A DNA stretch of 64,000 nucleotides from Enterococcus nangangensis (GCF_005405245.1 NZ_BJDR01000008.1:1-64000), one strand, 5' to 3'; shown: positions 9,067-18,191, counted from the first letter of the stretch. Program-made: numbers and translations. The notes: generated by a model from the sequence alone, not told the origin.

Positions 9067-9785
9067 GTAAAAAAGGTGGATTTTTATTAGGAGCAATCAT
9101 TGGCGCAACAGCAGCTGCTGCGGCCGCTGTGCTTTTAGCACCAAAATCTGGCAAAGAATTGCAAAAGGAATTGGCTGAACGCAAAGACGATTTGCTGGAT
9201 AAAGCGAAAGACTATAAAGATATCGCAATTGAAAAAGGCAGTGAATTAACCAAGATTGCCAAAGAAAAGGCGCAAGATTTAAAACAAAACGCTGAAGACT
9301 TTAAAGATAATGTTGCCGACTACGGTTCCGATTTTGCAGACGACCTAGGAGAAGACATTGACATCTATGCACCGCTGCATGAAACCCATCAAGACTTAGC
9401 TAGCCGTTTTAAAGCATCCGCAGAAGATTTGAAAGACGACGCAGCCGATGCAGCTGAAGACATTGTCATTGAAGCCAAAGACAGCTTCGCCGATGCTAAG
9501 GACACAGTGAAAGATGCCAAAGACCAAGTAAAAGAGGTCGTGGCTGAAGCGAAAACCGATAAAGAAGTTGCCGACTTAAAAGCGGACGCTAAAGATGTTT
9601 TAGCTGGTAAAGAAGGTTCCTTAGAGGATGCGGCTGACTCTTTAGGTGATGTGGCTAAAGCGAAAAAAGACGAAGTAAGTGTCAAAGCCGATCACGTCGC
9701 CGATAAAGCGGAAGATGCAGCGTTTAAAGTGAAAGACCAAGTGGAAGAAACCGCTGAAGAAATTAAAGAACAATTAGACAAGTAA
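9063..9785 (+). CDS. YtxH-family general stress protein
   Basis: This 240-residue protein opens with the YtxH signature (GAIIGATAAAAAAVLLAPKS), which is a short hydrophobic helix. A long Lys/Asp/Ala-rich, apolipoprotein-like amphipathic helix follows to the end. It overlaps the DUF948 gene by 4 nt, matching the YtxG-YtxH pair of Bacillus. It is presumably membrane-tethered with a cytoplasmic coiled coil. The tail is longer than in Bacillus YtxH. The function is unknown. Confidence 0.8.
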   Translation: MSKKGGFLLGAIIGATAAAAAAVLLAPKSGKELQKELAERKDDLLDKAKDYKDIAIEKGSELTKIAKEKAQDLKQNAEDFKDNVADYGSDFADDLGEDIDIYAPLHETHQDLASRFKASAEDLKDDAADAAEDIVIEAKDSFADAKDTVKDAKDQVKEVVAEAKTDKEVADLKADAKDVLAGKEGSLEDAADSLGDVAKAKKDEVSVKADHVADKAEDAAFKVKDQVEETAEEIKEQLDK

Positions 9786-9796
9786 AAACAGCACAG

Positions 9797-9846
9797 AAAA
9801 AGCCCTCATTTCTTACTTTTCAGGTAGGAGATGAGGGCTTTTTTTG
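9797..9846 (+). terminator. Terminator after the YtxH-family gene
   Basis: AAAGCCCTCAT and ATGAGGGCTTT arms with a further internal stem, followed by TTTTTTG. Confidence 0.87.
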
Positions 9847-9859
9847 CGCTAAAAATTAA

Positions 9860-10173
9860 AGAAGAGTTGCTCTGAATATTAAAAAAACTTCTGGAAATTG
9901 CGGCTTATCTTATGTCGGTGATAAATACTTTTTCTATAACAGCAATGCTTACAATCTTCCTTTCGTAAAAACTTATGTGAATGCTAACAAAGCTCCTCTA
10001 AAGGTTATATTAAGTGGAAAAGCTAGTCCAATAGTTAACGCAGTTTCTGTTAAAGATGGTGTAGTTAAATTTGAAGACCACTCCCTGCAACCAACGATGT
10101 TGCTGTTGGTTTGTCTATCATCACAATGACGACTTGTTACTTTTTCTTTAAGAAAAAAGTAACAGAAGGATAA
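9860..10173 (+). pseudogene. Frameshifted remnant of an LPXTG-type surface protein
   Basis: A frame open from 9860 to the TGA at 10127-10129 has no usable start and reads as an exported beta-rich protein (for example GLSYVGDKYFFYNSNAYNL). In the -1 frame, 10081-10173 reads LPATND, then a hydrophobic helix (VAVGLSIITMTTCYFFF), KKK and a stop at 10171-10173. That is a sortase sorting signal, with Asn where Gly is usual. The frameshift lies around 10055-10080. I infer the 3' end of a decayed wall-anchored protein gene; the family of the extracellular part is not recognised. It sits just upstream of the pilus operon. Confidence 0.65.
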
Positions 10174-10335
10174 AAAACGAACCTATAATGTAGCTGGTTC
10201 GGACAAGTATAAACTATATGTTTTGCAAACCGTATTTTCAAAAATAGCCTTTGTAAATTGACAAAACGCTTTTGCGTCAACGGCATAAAGGGTGCTTAAA
10301 AAAATAAAAACTTTTGAAAATAAAATGTAAAATAC
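10174..10335. other. Non-coding stretch upstream of the pilus promoter
   Basis: No gene is seen. TTGACA (10258-10263) opens an imperfect inverted repeat (TTGAC ... GTCAA, ending near 10280) with no well-spaced -10, so it may be a regulator site rather than a promoter. Confidence 0.35.
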
Positions 10336-10364
10336 TTTACTTCCAGAAAGAAAGCGCATATAAT
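10336..10364 (+). promoter_or_regulatory. Pilus operon promoter
   Basis: TTTACT (10336-10341), 17-nt spacer, TATAAT (10359-10364). It leaves a leader of about 110 nt before the first pilin start. Confidence 0.65.
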
Positions 10365-10482
10365 AAGCACGCAACTGTACTGATGGATTTTTTTCAAGAA
10401 TGAATCAGTGCTTCAAGTCGTTCTTTCTTTTTGGGTAAAGGAAATAAAATTTTGTATCAAAGAAAGAAATGGGGAGGGTCGA

Positions 10483-11973
10483 ATGAAGTTCAAAAAAATA
10501 CTTTTTGCCTTTATGAGTGTTTTGTTGGGATTTATCTTCTGCACGAATGTAGGGCACACGGCAGTTTCTGCTGAAGAAACTCAAGTGACTTTCACACTCC
10601 ATAAGTTACTATTTGAAAATGGTGACGTGCCAACTGAAATTCAAAATGATGGCTTAAGCAATCCTTTCTTAACGGATCAATATGAAGGGTTGAATGATGT
10701 TACTTTCGCAGTCTATGATGTGTCGGATGCGTACTACACGTTGCGAGCTGCTGGTAAAACGATGGCTGAAGCTCAAGATGTTTTGGCTAGCCAAGGCAGT
10801 GCGGCGGGAAGTAAGCTCGATGAGCGGATTACCACAACGGTAGACGGTGAAAAAGGGATTGTGGGTTTTACCTTGCAGGGCAAGGATAACAAGAATCGCG
10901 ATGCGGTTTACAGTTTTATCGAAACGGCAGCCCCGGAAAATATCGTGGCGGAAAAGGCGACACCGTTGGTTGCAGTCTTGCCGATTTATGACACAAGTGA
11001 CCATGCACTAAGGGAGGTTGCTCTTTATCCGAAAAACGAACAGTTAGCGTACACCACGCCGAAGTTGGAGAAGGAAATTTCTGCTGACAAAACAGATGTT
11101 GAGTTAGGTGAGACGATTCCTTTTACCATCACGACCGAAATTCCGGTGGATGTGTGGGAATACACGAATTACACGGTGGAAGATAATGCAGAAAGCCCGT
11201 TGAGTATGGTGGCGGATAGTCTGAAAGTAACCATTGACGGTCAAGCTGTGAATGAAGCTATCACTGCACAAGATATTTCAGAACACGGTTTTTCACTGGC
11301 GTTTGATCCGCAAGTGTTAAACAACTACGTGGGGAAAGAAATCAAAGTTACTTACGCGATGATTTTTAACCAAGTAACTAAAAATAGCACGATTGAAAAT
11401 GATGTAACGGTGACACCTGGCAATCATCCAAAACTTCATCATGAAGTTCAAGTAAAAACAGGCAGCAAACAATTTGTTAAAGTCGATACAGCAGACAAAA
11501 CGAAAAAGCTCGCTGGCGCCAAGTTCGTTGTGAAAAATGCCGCAGGTGAATATTTACAGCGTAGTACCACTGCCGATTCTTGGGTGACAGTCAGTCAAGT
11601 AGCTGACAATTACCAAAAAGAAAACTTATTCACCTTAACTTCAGCGGCTGATGGGAGCTTTGCCATTTATGATTTAGCTTACGGCACTTACCAGTTGGAA
11701 GAAGTTGAAGCGCCGGATGGCTACGTGCTAAGTGACACGACAGTGGCTTTTAAAGTGAACGCTACTAGTTCTGAAAAAGAAGCGGCAGCACTAGACGTTG
11801 TCAACCAAGTAAAACCGACACGACCACATGCTGGCGTACCACCAACTGGCTTTTTACCACAAACCGGTGAAGCCATCAAAAACAATCTGCATTGGATTGG
11901 TTTAGCGTTAATTAGTGGAGTATTGCTTTTTGTACTCTATAAAAGAAACAAGAATAAAGATGCTAAAAATTAG
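10483..11973 (+). CDS. LPXTG pilin 1 (backbone-type, minor/base pilin candidate)
   Basis: The ATG at 10483 follows GGGGAGGG and gives 496 residues with a clear signal peptide (to about AVSA). The frame is open further upstream, but that part lacks an RBS. Domains: an N-terminal pilin domain ending in the pilin lysine motif YPKN (182-185), a middle isopeptide-type domain, and a C-terminal SpaA/Cna-B domain with the E-box YQLEEVEAPDGYVL. The sorting signal LPQTG (458-462), hydrophobic helix and Lys/Arg tail follow. Class C sortase would join the YPKN Lys to another pilin's LPQT. Codon use is like the housekeeping genes, unlike the next two genes. Confidence 0.85.
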   Translation: MKFKKILFAFMSVLLGFIFCTNVGHTAVSAEETQVTFTLHKLLFENGDVPTEIQNDGLSNPFLTDQYEGLNDVTFAVYDVSDAYYTLRAAGKTMAEAQDVLASQGSAAGSKLDERITTTVDGEKGIVGFTLQGKDNKNRDAVYSFIETAAPENIVAEKATPLVAVLPIYDTSDHALREVALYPKNEQLAYTTPKLEKEISADKTDVELGETIPFTITTEIPVDVWEYTNYTVEDNAESPLSMVADSLKVTIDGQAVNEAITAQDISEHGFSLAFDPQVLNNYVGKEIKVTYAMIFNQVTKNSTIENDVTVTPGNHPKLHHEVQVKTGSKQFVKVDTADKTKKLAGAKFVVKNAAGEYLQRSTTADSWVTVSQVADNYQKENLFTLTSAADGSFAIYDLAYGTYQLEEVEAPDGYVLSDTTVAFKVNATSSEKEAAALDVVNQVKPTRPHAGVPPTGFLPQTGEAIKNNLHWIGLALISGVLLFVLYKRNKNKDAKN

Positions 11974-11999
11974 TTTTAAAACTTTTAGGAGGAACCACA

Positions 12000-13655
12000 A
12001 TGAAAGCAAAGACAAAAAGTAAAGTTTGGGCACTGTTAGGAACCGCCGTAATGTTGTTACCACTAGCTTTAGGGTTAGGAAATGTGAAGAGTGTTAGTGC
12101 GGCTGAAGACACGGATAAAGTGAAGGTTACATTGCATAAAGTAAGAATGGATAAAGCACTTGAGAAGGATATTACTAATACAGGTGAAGTCATCAATGGT
12201 TTCCCTGGTGAACCATTGAATGGTGTCGAGTTTAATGTTTACGATGTAACACAAGAATATTGGAAGGTATATACTAATGATGGTTCTGAATCAGATGCAG
12301 CTAGTGTTGCTGCAGAAGCTGTAGCAAAAACGGACGTTAGTGGTAAAAAATCTGAAGCTACAGTTACCACTAAAAATGGTGGACTAGCTGTCTTTTCTGA
12401 TTTAGCTGCAAAAGAAACGATTACTATTGCAAATGAATCTCGCGAAGTTGATGCGGTTTATATGTTTGTTGAAACACCTCAGGATGGGGTTGAACCAGCA
12501 GCTAATTTAGTTTTAGCTTTACCTGTATACACTAATTTTAACATTGCAAATTCAACTATTCCCGGTGAAATTAATACAGATATCCACTTATATCCTAAAA
12601 ATGTAATTGGACAAAGTACCGTAACTTTAAAAAAAGTTGGGAACTTTGATGATGCAGCTGATGGTTTGAAGGGAGCTCAATTCACTATTCAAGTTACTGG
12701 ACCTAAAGACAACAAGCATATAAATGAATTTTACGTTGGTAACGATGATAATACTGGTGTTGCTTTATATGGTACCGAAGCTGAAGCTGAAGCAGCTAAT
12801 GGTGGGGAAAATCCTTTAGTAGAAACAAAAGGAACTGAAGGTACGATTGAAGTTTCTGGTTTATTAGACGGAACATATACTTTAAATGAAACTGATGCTC
12901 CTGATGGTTATCAAGTTGCTAAGAATCAATCTCCTCTTACTTTTACGATTGAAAATGGCAAACTTGCTAACAATGATGCCGGCATCACTTATGAAGTTTC
13001 TGGATATGACTACGGTACACCAGGCAATAAGACTGAAGCTAAGCATGAAGCTAATAAAAATACCATCGTTATTGAAAATGAACTTAACTTTGGAAACTTC
13101 AAGTTCACTAAAGAAGATGTCAATACTAAAGCTCCTTTACAAGGCGCTGAATTTAGAATTACTAAGAACGATAACTCAGATAGTATTTTAAAAGTAAACT
13201 TAGACTCTAAAGGTTACAATTATGCCTGGTCCGATGAAAAAGACGCTGAAGGTAAACTAGTTGAGTTAACTGGCTATGAAGAAGTTGTTCTTGTTTCTAA
13301 TGAAGACGGGATTGTTCAAGCCCATGTTGGGACTTCAGAAGGAAAATTAATTGACTTAGATGGAGATGCTACTGACTCTATTGAAGGTTTGAAACAGGGT
13401 ACGTACTACTTGCAAGAAACAAAAGCACCAGCAGGTTACGTTTTACCTACAAATGCTTACACAGAATTTAAAGTTAATTTAACAAAAGATGAAGGCGAAC
13501 CAGATGTTGATACTAAAATAATTGACAACCAACCTAAAGGTGTCCTACCGCACACAGGTGGCATGGGGATTATTGCTTTTGTGGCTGTCGGGACTGCTGT
13601 AATCGCCGGCGTAGGTTTCTACTTCGTTAAACGTCGTCAAGAAACGGAAGCTTAA
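12000..13655 (+). CDS. LPXTG pilin 2 (major backbone pilin candidate)
   Basis: This 551-residue protein has a signal peptide cleaved after about VSAA and a pilin motif YPKN at 198-201. Two SpaA/Cna-B domains follow, with E-boxes GTYTLNETDAPDGYQV and GTYYLQETKAPAGYVL. The sorting signal LPHTG is at 516-520. Its N-domain is paralogous to that of pilin 1 (both have LHK near the mature N-terminus and a VYDV segment). By analogy with EbpC and SpaA it is the shaft subunit. It starts 26 nt after pilin 1 behind TTAGGAGG. The middle of the gene is visibly more A/T-rich than its neighbours, suggesting allele exchange. Confidence 0.87.
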   Translation: MKAKTKSKVWALLGTAVMLLPLALGLGNVKSVSAAEDTDKVKVTLHKVRMDKALEKDITNTGEVINGFPGEPLNGVEFNVYDVTQEYWKVYTNDGSESDAASVAAEAVAKTDVSGKKSEATVTTKNGGLAVFSDLAAKETITIANESREVDAVYMFVETPQDGVEPAANLVLALPVYTNFNIANSTIPGEINTDIHLYPKNVIGQSTVTLKKVGNFDDAADGLKGAQFTIQVTGPKDNKHINEFYVGNDDNTGVALYGTEAEAEAANGGENPLVETKGTEGTIEVSGLLDGTYTLNETDAPDGYQVAKNQSPLTFTIENGKLANNDAGITYEVSGYDYGTPGNKTEAKHEANKNTIVIENELNFGNFKFTKEDVNTKAPLQGAEFRITKNDNSDSILKVNLDSKGYNYAWSDEKDAEGKLVELTGYEEVVLVSNEDGIVQAHVGTSEGKLIDLDGDATDSIEGLKQGTYYLQETKAPAGYVLPTNAYTEFKVNLTKDEGEPDVDTKIIDNQPKGVLPHTGGMGIIAFVAVGTAVIAGVGFYFVKRRQETEA

Positions 13656-13669
13656 TTTTTAAAAATTTG

Positions 13670-13693
13670 AGCTAGGGAGTTTGCTCCCTAGCT
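13670..13693 (+). terminator. Hairpin after pilin 2 (partial terminator)
   Basis: A perfect 10-bp stem AGCTAGGGAG / CTCCCTAGCT with a TTTG loop. The downstream sequence is only moderately T-rich, so termination may be partial, reducing transcription into the adhesin gene. Confidence 0.6.
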
Positions 13694-13775
13694 TCTACAT
13701 AGATTTTTGTGGGAATTTCCACAGAACATAGGATATATGTACTAACAATAATTTCTTACAGTCAAAAAATTGATG

Positions 13776-13802
13776 CACCATTGGGGCGACCAGTGGTGTT
13801 TT
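13776..13802 (+). promoter_or_regulatory. Stem-loop in the tip-adhesin leader
   Basis: CACCATTGG and CCAGTGGTG form a 9-bp stem with one mismatch, followed by TTTT. It sits about 80 nt before the adhesin start and could be an attenuator. A second inverted repeat TGTGG/CCACA lies at about 13709-13724. No firm promoter was found in 13694-13880. Confidence 0.4.
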
Positions 13803-13880
13803 CGCTTGAATAATGTACAAAAATAAAATGGCAATTTTTCCGTAAAAAATATGGATTATGCAGTAAAGGAGTCGAATTTA

Positions 13881-16800
13881 ATGAAAAAATTTGTGACGGG
13901 TCTTATGGCGTTGCTATGCTTGGTGTCGGTTCTACCGGTGCAGGTTTTTTCAGCGACTAATGTAGATGGAGTGAATATTTCCGATTCAACTTTTGCACAA
14001 GACTACGAAGATATGTATGACCATAAAACGGGCTATGTTGAAAATTCGTTTTTAGGTGTTGCTCAATTTTTTACTTTGTTTGGTGAAAAAGTAACGGTAG
14101 CAAATACTGTGAATGGCAACATTGCTGCGGATGAGCTTACTGCAAAAAATACGTTTGGGACAGACGAGACTGTAGGGAAAAAAGAAAATGGAGAAGAATT
14201 TGTAATTCGAGATCATTATTATATTGGTAAAGTAACCGATATTAATGCATCTGCATTTAAAGCTAAAGATGACAAGGTTATGTTTGGAGCAGATAACACT
14301 TTGCAGTTAGAGGAAAATAAGTTTAAATTAGGCAATGTCACCTTGTCTTTGGATAGCTTATCTAAAGAAAACACTTTTCTTGAGTCAAAGGATATTCCAT
14401 ATCTCGGAACAAAAGTGATGCCCGTAACGTCTACTGACGAAGTAAAACAAGTTCTTAATGCTGAAGAAGACAAAAGTTTAACATTAGCAAGTTATTTAAG
14501 TAGCAATTTTTCAGATAAAAGTAATAATGATATCTTTACGACGGATAAAGATGAGGTTGAGATTAACGGGTTTAAGGGTACATCTAAAGTAGATCAAAAT
14601 AATAGATATGTCGATGTTTCAAAAGTTACAGATAAAAATCAAACTATTTTTGTTCATTTAAGTGCTGATGAGTTAATTGGGTCGTCTACACCGATTACCG
14701 TGAAAGGTTTAAATGTAGACGATAGCGGGAAAATCTCTCCTCACGTCATTTTCGTGGTGGACACAACCGGAAAAGAAAATATAGATACTCAAATACAGGT
14801 TAAATTAGTTGATTCTAAGGGTAACTCAATTACCTCTTCTAGTGAAGCCACGGGATACTTAAAAAATACTAATCCGATACTTTGGACGTTTGTAAATAAT
14901 TCAATGAGTGCTAATCCTACAGTATTTTCTGGTAAGTTGACTATTAGAGGACTGTGGATAGGTGCAACACTAGTTCCCGGCGGTTCAATAGGGATTGGAA
15001 CAAATACTTATGGTAATTTAATTGCTAGGAACGTTACTACAGAAGGAGGTAGCGCCTTTCGTTGGAACTGGGGTGGATATGCTAGTCCTACTGTCCCTGA
15101 TGAACCAGTTACGACTACCCAAGAATTTCGAGTTGTGAAGTATGACGCAGATACAGGCGAGAAGCTAGACACAACAACTAACATGAGTTTTACCCTCACA
15201 GACCAAGATGGAACAAAAACAAACCTAGGCAGTAGCAATGAATTTAAAATTTCTGATTTAGCAGCTGGTGAATATACAATCAGTGAAACTTCAGCTCCAG
15301 ATGGTTATTTACTTGAAGTAAGTGAAAGAAATTTTTCTATTGATGAAAACGGAAAAATAACGGTAGACAAGAAAGAGGTCCAGAACTTAAAAACTAGTGA
15401 TTGGATAGCACAAAGAGCCAAAACAGACGGATACTATTCTGATGATTTTTATGTAGATGAAGATGGTACACTAGTTTTTGCAAAATATGATATTCCTATT
15501 ACAGATACGATTAAGCTAACTGTCAAGAAGTACGACTACAATAAAGTAATGAGTACACTTGAAGAATTAGGGTTAGCCAAAGAGGAATTTGCTAAGAACA
15601 AAGATAAAGCTACCCTTGAACAAGTGGACATTGCCGAAAATGAAGTTACCAATCCTTTTGATAAAGGAATGAAAATATCTATAGTGACTGCTGTAGGTAC
15701 AATTGTGCAAAATGCAGATGGAACATGGGATATTCCTAAAAATGCAGGATCGATTACGATTCAAGAAACTGCTGCTCCGTCGGGTTATCTGATTACAGAC
15801 ACATTAGGTGTTACCGATTATTCTATTGTTCAATTTGGATTTACTTTAGAGTCGGATGGAACAATCTCTACCAGTGATAACAATGCTCAAGGAGATACTA
15901 TTCATTCCAATCTAGATAGTATTCAGCAAGATAAAAAGGGAAATCTAATTTTTTATAAGCATGATAAAGCTACTTCGCAGCCGATTTCTTTGGAAATAGA
16001 TAAATATGATGCTAATACAGGAGCACAAGTAGAAGAACCCGGTATAAGAGATAATTTTATCTTCTCAATCCTAAATAATGAAGGAACGGAAATTTATCGG
16101 GGAACAGGGAAAGAACCATTACCTCTTAAAACAGGAGAGAAATATACAATTATTGAAAAGCAAGCTGATGTTAGCTATATAGCTAAAACAGAGATTGAAT
16201 TTACTTTTTCTATAGATAATGAAGGAAACATCACACAATATACTGAAGATACCGTAACGAATAATTATGTAGATAAGGTCGTACCAGGTGTATCTAACGC
16301 ATTAACATCTAATACTGCTTTTGTTTTCCAGATTTACGATGAAAAAGTGCCAAGGACAATCAATCTCCAAAAACTTGGCTTACCTGATGCTCCTGAAGCA
16401 CCAGAAGGAATCATCACGAATCCAGAAGAGATTGATGAAGATGCGCTTAAGGCGATGGCATTTACGATTACCGATACTACTACGAAAAAAACTGATGATT
16501 TCACTGGCGATTATACTTTGGAATATGGTCATTCTTACGTGATTGAAGAAACCACAGCACCAACTGGTTATGAAGTTACGAATGCTAAGTATTATTTTGA
16601 ATTTACGAGTGAAGGGGAAATTAAACCACGCTCAGAAAATGATGCAGTAAGTGGTGCGGTAAATGAGTTTACTGCCGAAAGTACGGCAGTAAATTACGAC
16701 ACCATCATCCAAAACAAGGACGGTAATTTCACCTTCCTGAAATACGACAAAAAGACGCCAGCCAAAGGTTACTTGCCTTCCACAGGTGGAAAAGGGACGC

Positions 16801-16886
16801 AAAATTATTTCCTCTATGGTGCTAGTGTATTCCTAGTTGTGCTAGCGTATTATTTCATTCGGCGGAAACGGACGACTGAAGGTTAA
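13881..16886 (+). CDS. Large LPXTG pilus-tip adhesin with choice-of-anchor A domain
   Basis: An in-frame ATG at 13851 lacks an RBS; AAAGGAG (13865-13871) sits 9 nt before the ATG at 13881, giving 1001 residues. After the signal peptide, residues of about 25-395 look like a choice-of-anchor A adhesin domain (FFTLFGEKVTVANTVNGNI at its start, IGTNTYGNLIARNV near its end). At least four SpaA/Cna-B domains follow, with E-boxes such as GEYTISETSAPDGYLL and YVIEETTAPTGYEV. The sorting signal LPSTG is at 965-969, then helix and RRKR tail. No YPKN pilin motif is seen, as expected for a tip subunit. The coding is markedly A/T-rich. The ligand is unknown. Confidence 0.85.
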   Translation: MKKFVTGLMALLCLVSVLPVQVFSATNVDGVNISDSTFAQDYEDMYDHKTGYVENSFLGVAQFFTLFGEKVTVANTVNGNIAADELTAKNTFGTDETVGKKENGEEFVIRDHYYIGKVTDINASAFKAKDDKVMFGADNTLQLEENKFKLGNVTLSLDSLSKENTFLESKDIPYLGTKVMPVTSTDEVKQVLNAEEDKSLTLASYLSSNFSDKSNNDIFTTDKDEVEINGFKGTSKVDQNNRYVDVSKVTDKNQTIFVHLSADELIGSSTPITVKGLNVDDSGKISPHVIFVVDTTGKENIDTQIQVKLVDSKGNSITSSSEATGYLKNTNPILWTFVNNSMSANPTVFSGKLTIRGLWIGATLVPGGSIGIGTNTYGNLIARNVTTEGGSAFRWNWGGYASPTVPDEPVTTTQEFRVVKYDADTGEKLDTTTNMSFTLTDQDGTKTNLGSSNEFKISDLAAGEYTISETSAPDGYLLEVSERNFSIDENGKITVDKKEVQNLKTSDWIAQRAKTDGYYSDDFYVDEDGTLVFAKYDIPITDTIKLTVKKYDYNKVMSTLEELGLAKEEFAKNKDKATLEQVDIAENEVTNPFDKGMKISIVTAVGTIVQNADGTWDIPKNAGSITIQETAAPSGYLITDTLGVTDYSIVQFGFTLESDGTISTSDNNAQGDTIHSNLDSIQQDKKGNLIFYKHDKATSQPISLEIDKYDANTGAQVEEPGIRDNFIFSILNNEGTEIYRGTGKEPLPLKTGEKYTIIEKQADVSYIAKTEIEFTFSIDNEGNITQYTEDTVTNNYVDKVVPGVSNALTSNTAFVFQIYDEKVPRTINLQKLGLPDAPEAPEGIITNPEEIDEDALKAMAFTITDTTTKKTDDFTGDYTLEYGHSYVIEETTAPTGYEVTNAKYYFEFTSEGEIKPRSENDAVSGAVNEFTAESTAVNYDTIIQNKDGNFTFLKYDKKTPAKGYLPSTGGKGTQNYFLYGASVFLVVLAYYFIRRKRTTEG

Positions 16887-16895
16887 TAGTTTTAT

Positions 16896-16934
16896 GGAAA
16901 AGGGCAAAGTCGCGTGTGACACAGTCCTTTTTCC
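16896..16934 (+). promoter_or_regulatory. Hairpin between adhesin and sortase genes
   Basis: GGAAAAGG and CCTTTTTCC arms enclose a loop of about 20 nt. There is no T-run after it, so it is more likely an mRNA stability or attenuation element than a full terminator. Confidence 0.4.
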
Positions 16935-16964
16935 GTAAAGAAAGTTCGAAGAGGAGCAACTCTC

Positions 16965-18191
16965 ATGAAAAAAGCGAAACAGACAAAAAAGAATAAAAGT
17001 GCTAAAGGGAAACGGCGCATTCGGCTGCTAGATATTTTCATGGTGTTGCTGTTAATGACGGGCGTTGGGGTGTTAGCCTATCCGTTTGTGCAGGATGCTT
17101 TGAACGATTATTTGGCGCAAGAGTTAATCTCTCATTACCAAACGCAAGCCAATAAGGAAAATGAAGCGGAACTGGCTAAAACGAAAGCCGAGATGACAGC
17201 GAAGAATAAGGAGTTGGCGGAAAAAGAGGCTCTTCCAGGGATGGATGCGTATAATGCAGCAGTGGATGCGGTGGCCCAGACGGATGTCGCCAACAATTCT
17301 TTTTATGAAGAGCACACGATTGGGATTTTGAGTATTCCTAAAATTGATGTGAACTTGCCGATTTTTGATGAGACGACGGAAATCTTTTTACAAAAGGGGT
17401 TGTCGCTTTTGGAGGGGAGTTCTTATCCCACTGGTGGCGAGAGTACACACGCTGTGTTGTCAGGACACCGTGGTTTACCGGAAGCTAAGCTTTTCACCGA
17501 CTTGCCAGAACTCGTCATTGGCGATCAATTTTTTGTTCAGATTAACAATGAAACCTTAGCTTATGAAGTGGAAAAGATTCAGACGATTGAACCCACCGAC
17601 ACGGAGCCGCTGCGAATCCAAGCAGGGCGCGACCTCGTGACCTTAATGACCTGCACACCTTACATGGTGAACACTCATCGCCTCTTAGTCACTGGTCACC
17701 GCATCCCTTATACGGCAGAAAAAGCGGAAAAAGCGATTAAAAAAGTCACCACCGCCAAACGCAATAAGCTAGTCTTTTGGCTTGTGAGTGTGGCGGCAGC
17801 GTTTATCTTATTACTCTGGGGTTTGTTGCGCTTCTTGCGTTTGTTAGCAATTGGGAAGAAACGTTATCCCGTGGAATTTTATGTATTAGACAGTGAGAAT
17901 CAGTCGGTAGTCGGGGCAACGTTTGCTATCAAAACCAAAAACGGCAAGCGCAACGTCACCCGCAATCAAGAACCGATTATTTTAACTAGTGACGATAAAG
18001 GGTTAGTCGCTTTCCCTGATTTAAAAGGCGGGCGTTATCGCTTAGTGGGGGATTGTGGTCGCTTGAAAATAAAAATCAAAAAAGCCAAAGATGGAAAGTT
18101 CCATTTGCAACTGTTACACAAAAAGCAAGGGACGCTAGTCTTACATGATGAACGCTACTCTTTAATCACTACGTCAACTGAAAAAAATTAG
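16965..18191 (+). CDS. srtC: Class C (pilin) sortase with extra C-terminal domain
   Basis: This 408-residue transpeptidase polymerises the pilins encoded just upstream. A basic N-terminus and membrane helix (about 22-44) precede a coiled linker. The catalytic residues are His168 (LSGHRG), Cys230 (TLMTCTPY) and Arg239 (NTHRLLVTGHR). A second membrane helix (about 265-287) is normal for class C. The canonical DP(F/W) lid motif is not evident. Unusually, about 120 further residues follow (from about 297) with a SpaA/Cna-B-like pattern (VVGATFAIKT ... FPDLKGGRYRLV). The topology predicts this part is cytoplasmic, and it lacks the E-box Glu. Class C sortases are usually about 280-300 residues. Confidence 0.88.
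   Translation: MKKAKQTKKNKSAKGKRRIRLLDIFMVLLLMTGVGVLAYPFVQDALNDYLAQELISHYQTQANKENEAELAKTKAEMTAKNKELAEKEALPGMDAYNAAVDAVAQTDVANNSFYEEHTIGILSIPKIDVNLPIFDETTEIFLQKGLSLLEGSSYPTGGESTHAVLSGHRGLPEAKLFTDLPELVIGDQFFVQINNETLAYEVEKIQTIEPTDTEPLRIQAGRDLVTLMTCTPYMVNTHRLLVTGHRIPYTAEKAEKAIKKVTTAKRNKLVFWLVSVAAAFILLLWGLLRFLRLLAIGKKRYPVEFYVLDSENQSVVGATFAIKTKNGKRNVTRNQEPIILTSDDKGLVAFPDLKGGRYRLVGDCGRLKIKIKKAKDGKFHLQLLHKKQGTLVLHDERYSLITTSTEKN

Noticed and set aside
10258-10280. TTGACA promoter upstream of the pilus operon
   Set aside because: The nearest -10-like sequence is 20 nt away; the TTTACT-17-TATAAT pair at 10336-10364 is a far better promoter.
12886-13191. 101-codon frame inside pilin 2
   Set aside because: It is a shifted frame of an A/T-rich pilin gene with no RBS and biased Leu/Lys content.
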